8,754 bases of DNA from Hyphomicrobiales bacterium. Lineage in GTDB: Bacteria; Pseudomonadota; Alphaproteobacteria; Rhizobiales; Aestuariivirgaceae. Below the pieces are notes generated by a model. That model ran no database searches. It saw only the letters and a program-made list of their open reading frames with translations, and had not been told where the DNA came from. The stretch lies in NCBI GenBank assembly GCA_026987255.1, contig JALSNA010000356.1, forward strand, positions 1-8,754, in the 5' to 3' direction. This document shows positions 7,968 to 8,754 of the stretch, one piece after another (the first letter of the stretch is position 1; each line of letters opens with the position of its first letter). The position numbers and the translations under genes are program-made.

Positions 7968-7992
7968 GAGTCACAGACCGAAGAGTCGACTC
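7968..7992. promoter_or_regulatory. cluster of three GANTC (CcrM-type) methylation sites
   Basis: GAGTC occurs at 7968-7972 and 7983-7987, and GACTC at 7988-7992; the last two form the palindrome GAGTCGACTC. GANTC is the target of the cell-cycle methyltransferase CcrM of alphaproteobacteria, and promoters bearing it can be controlled by GcrA. The sites lie 47-71 nt before the GTG start of the small gene. Confidence 0.5.
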
Positions 7993-8038
7993 ACCGCAGG
8001 TTGAAAGGCCCATCAGTCAAGACAAAGAGGCGGCACTC

Positions 8039-8284
8039 GTGATCATGAAAGACAACACCGGACATCTGCACAAGGCCAATGCGGCCCTGACGGCAGAAAG
8101 CTTGCAAGACACACCTCCCGCATCGGCCAGCACGGAGGAAACGGCGGCCTACATCGCCGATGTCACGCTGGAAATGCGCAATATCGCCAATCGCGCCAAC
8201 ATGAAGTTCCTCGCCTATCTGCTGGAAATGAGCTTCCAGGAGGCCTTCGATCTGGCCCAGGGCCAGTGCGCAAGGAAAAGGTGA
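8039..8284 (+). CDS. small conserved-type alphaproteobacterial protein of unknown function
   Basis: This 81-residue protein is predicted cytoplasmic, with no signal peptide or membrane segment. Residues 1-33 are polar and probably disordered. Residues 34-75 look helical and amphipathic, with ETAAYIADVTLEMRNIA and then MKFLAYLLEMSFQEAF, and the end is basic (RKR). The pattern YIADxxxExxxIAxxxxxxFLAYLLxM resembles small hypothetical proteins I associate with alphaproteobacteria, but I can name no family. GTG at 8039 is preferred because AAAGAGG (8024-8030) lies 8 nt upstream; ATG at 8045, two codons on, is the alternative. The protein reading is preferred to the opposite-strand frame because it has a ribosome binding site and an orderly helical pattern. 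Confidence 0.75.
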   Translation: MIMKDNTGHLHKANAALTAESLQDTPPASASTEETAAYIADVTLEMRNIANRANMKFLAYLLEMSFQEAFDLAQGQCARKR

Positions 8285-8415
8285 CCGCAAGCAAATTCAC
8301 GCAGAAGAGGGGCAATCGCGCCAGCTGCCTGCTGGGCCGTTCTAAGTCTTTGCCTTCCCGCCGTGATGGCTGTAGATTGGCGCAAAGCAAGTTATGTAAA
8401 AAGGCCCTTTCAGCA
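8285..8415 (+). promoter_or_regulatory. intergenic region with a weak promoter candidate
   Basis: This 131-bp gap precedes the Sel1 gene. TTGCCT (8350-8355) and TAGATT (8373-8378), 17 bp apart, form a weak sigma70-like pair that would start a transcript about 30 nt before the ATG at 8416. I see no good terminator for the small gene. Confidence 0.3.
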
Positions 8416-8754
8416 ATGATTCAGCCCCACCGGGCAGGCCGGGCCCGATGCCTCATGGCCACCGCCGGCCTCATCTGCGGCATGATTGCGCCTCTGGTTG
8501 CGCTGCCCGGTGCCCATGCCGCCAAGATCATCAACCTGACCAATGCCCAGCCCGCCGGGGCAAAAGCCAAAAAGCCCCGCCGCCTGAAAGCGCCTGCGGA
8601 TCTGGCCAGCCTGTCATTCGTCAAGCTCCTGAAACTGGCCAAAAGGGGCAACCCTCAGGCCATGTTCCTCACCGCGCGGGCCTACGAGCTAGGCGCGCCG
8701 GGGGCCATCAAGTCCCTGACCAAGGCCGCCAGATGGTATCGCCGCGCCGCCCAG
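8416..8754 (+). CDS. exported Sel1-repeat (TPR-like) protein, 3' partial
   Basis: The frame is open from ATG 8416 to the window edge, giving 113 residues of a longer protein. Residues 1-36 form a Sec signal peptide: a basic n-region with His and Arg, a hydrophobic core (13-31) and an AHA-A cleavage site after residue 35, so a periplasmic location is expected. A basic linker rich in Lys and Pro follows (47-62). From residue 75 a Sel1 repeat begins: AKRGNPQAMFLTARAYELG, then KAARWYRRAAQ at the edge, matching the AxxGxxxAxxxLxxxYxxG...KAxxWYxxAA pattern. Such repeats are protein-binding scaffolds. ATG 8455 would remove the basic n-region, so 8416 is preferred. The ribosome binding site is weak (AAAAGG, about 11 nt upstream). 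Confidence 0.8.
   Translation, partial: MIQPHRAGRARCLMATAGLICGMIAPLVALPGAHAAKIINLTNAQPAGAKAKKPRRLKAPADLASLSFVKLLKLAKRGNPQAMFLTARAYELGAPGAIKSLTKAARWYRRAAQ

Larger units (their letters stand above)
7792..8038. promoter_or_regulatory. divergent intergenic region between parC and the small-protein gene
   Basis: This 247-bp region must hold the parC promoter on the minus strand and probably one for the small gene on the plus strand. Its middle (about 7871-7935) is clearly more AT-rich than the rest of the window. It contains a long bulged dyad, a second hairpin and a GANTC cluster, listed separately. I could not pick a convincing parC promoter. No gene is visible. Confidence 0.6.

Noticed and set aside
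7991..8290. 99-codon open frame on the minus strand opposite the small gene
   Set aside because: No ribosome binding site or recognisable pattern. The plus-strand frame has both a Shine-Dalgarno at good spacing and an amphipathic helical core.
8321..8335. Terminator of the small-protein gene
   Set aside because: CCAGC and GCTGG pair over only 5 bp around 5 nt, with no uninterrupted T-run after it.
1..8754. Mobile element, prophage, CRISPR array or defence island
   Set aside because: No transposase, integrase, terminal inverted repeats, spaced repeats or defence domains were seen, and composition is even apart from the AT-rich patch near 7871-7935.

Overview
The window is GC-rich and gene-dense and looks like a chromosomal segment of an alphaproteobacterium, possibly Hyphomicrobiales. 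This rests on a ParC with Gln at the usual quinolone-resistance Ser position, a small protein of a type I associate with alphaproteobacteria, clustered GANTC sites and overall codon use. The genus cannot be given from sequence alone.

Layout. (1) Positions 1-5544, plus strand, hold a five-gene transport and kinase operon. In order these are a 5'-truncated solute-binding protein with a Tat-type signal peptide, an ABC ATPase, two inner-membrane permeases and an FGGY carbohydrate kinase resembling glycerol kinase. The ATPase and permeases are coupled through ATGA overlaps, and the kinase follows after 8 bp. A 217-bp non-coding gap with strong RNA hairpins separates the binding-protein gene from the rest. 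(2) Positions 5539-7791, minus strand, hold parC (topoisomerase IV subunit A), convergent with the operon. Its stop codon and the kinase stop lie in one shared TCATGA palindrome, leaving no room for a terminator. (3) Positions 7792-8038 form a divergent intergenic region with an AT-rich bulged dyad, a second hairpin and three GANTC methylation sites within 25 bp. (4) Positions 8039-8284, plus strand, encode a small alpha-helical protein of unknown function. (5) From 8416 to the window edge, plus strand, is the 5' part of an exported Sel1-repeat protein gene.

How the genes work together. The binding protein, ATPase and permeases form one PotABCD-type importer. The co-transcribed kinase suggests that the imported compound, or a product made from it, is phosphorylated in the cytoplasm. 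Two observations make the substrate uncertain. The binding protein keeps the aromatic pocket residues of PotD but seems to lack part of its acidic amine-binding set. The kinase has Gly where glycerol kinase has its glycerol-binding Arg. ParC is an unrelated housekeeping gene. I see no mobile elements, CRISPR arrays, tRNA or rRNA genes, and no convincing new multi-gene system. The points most worth checking are the kinase and transporter substrate, the two structured intergenic regions and the shared stop palindrome.
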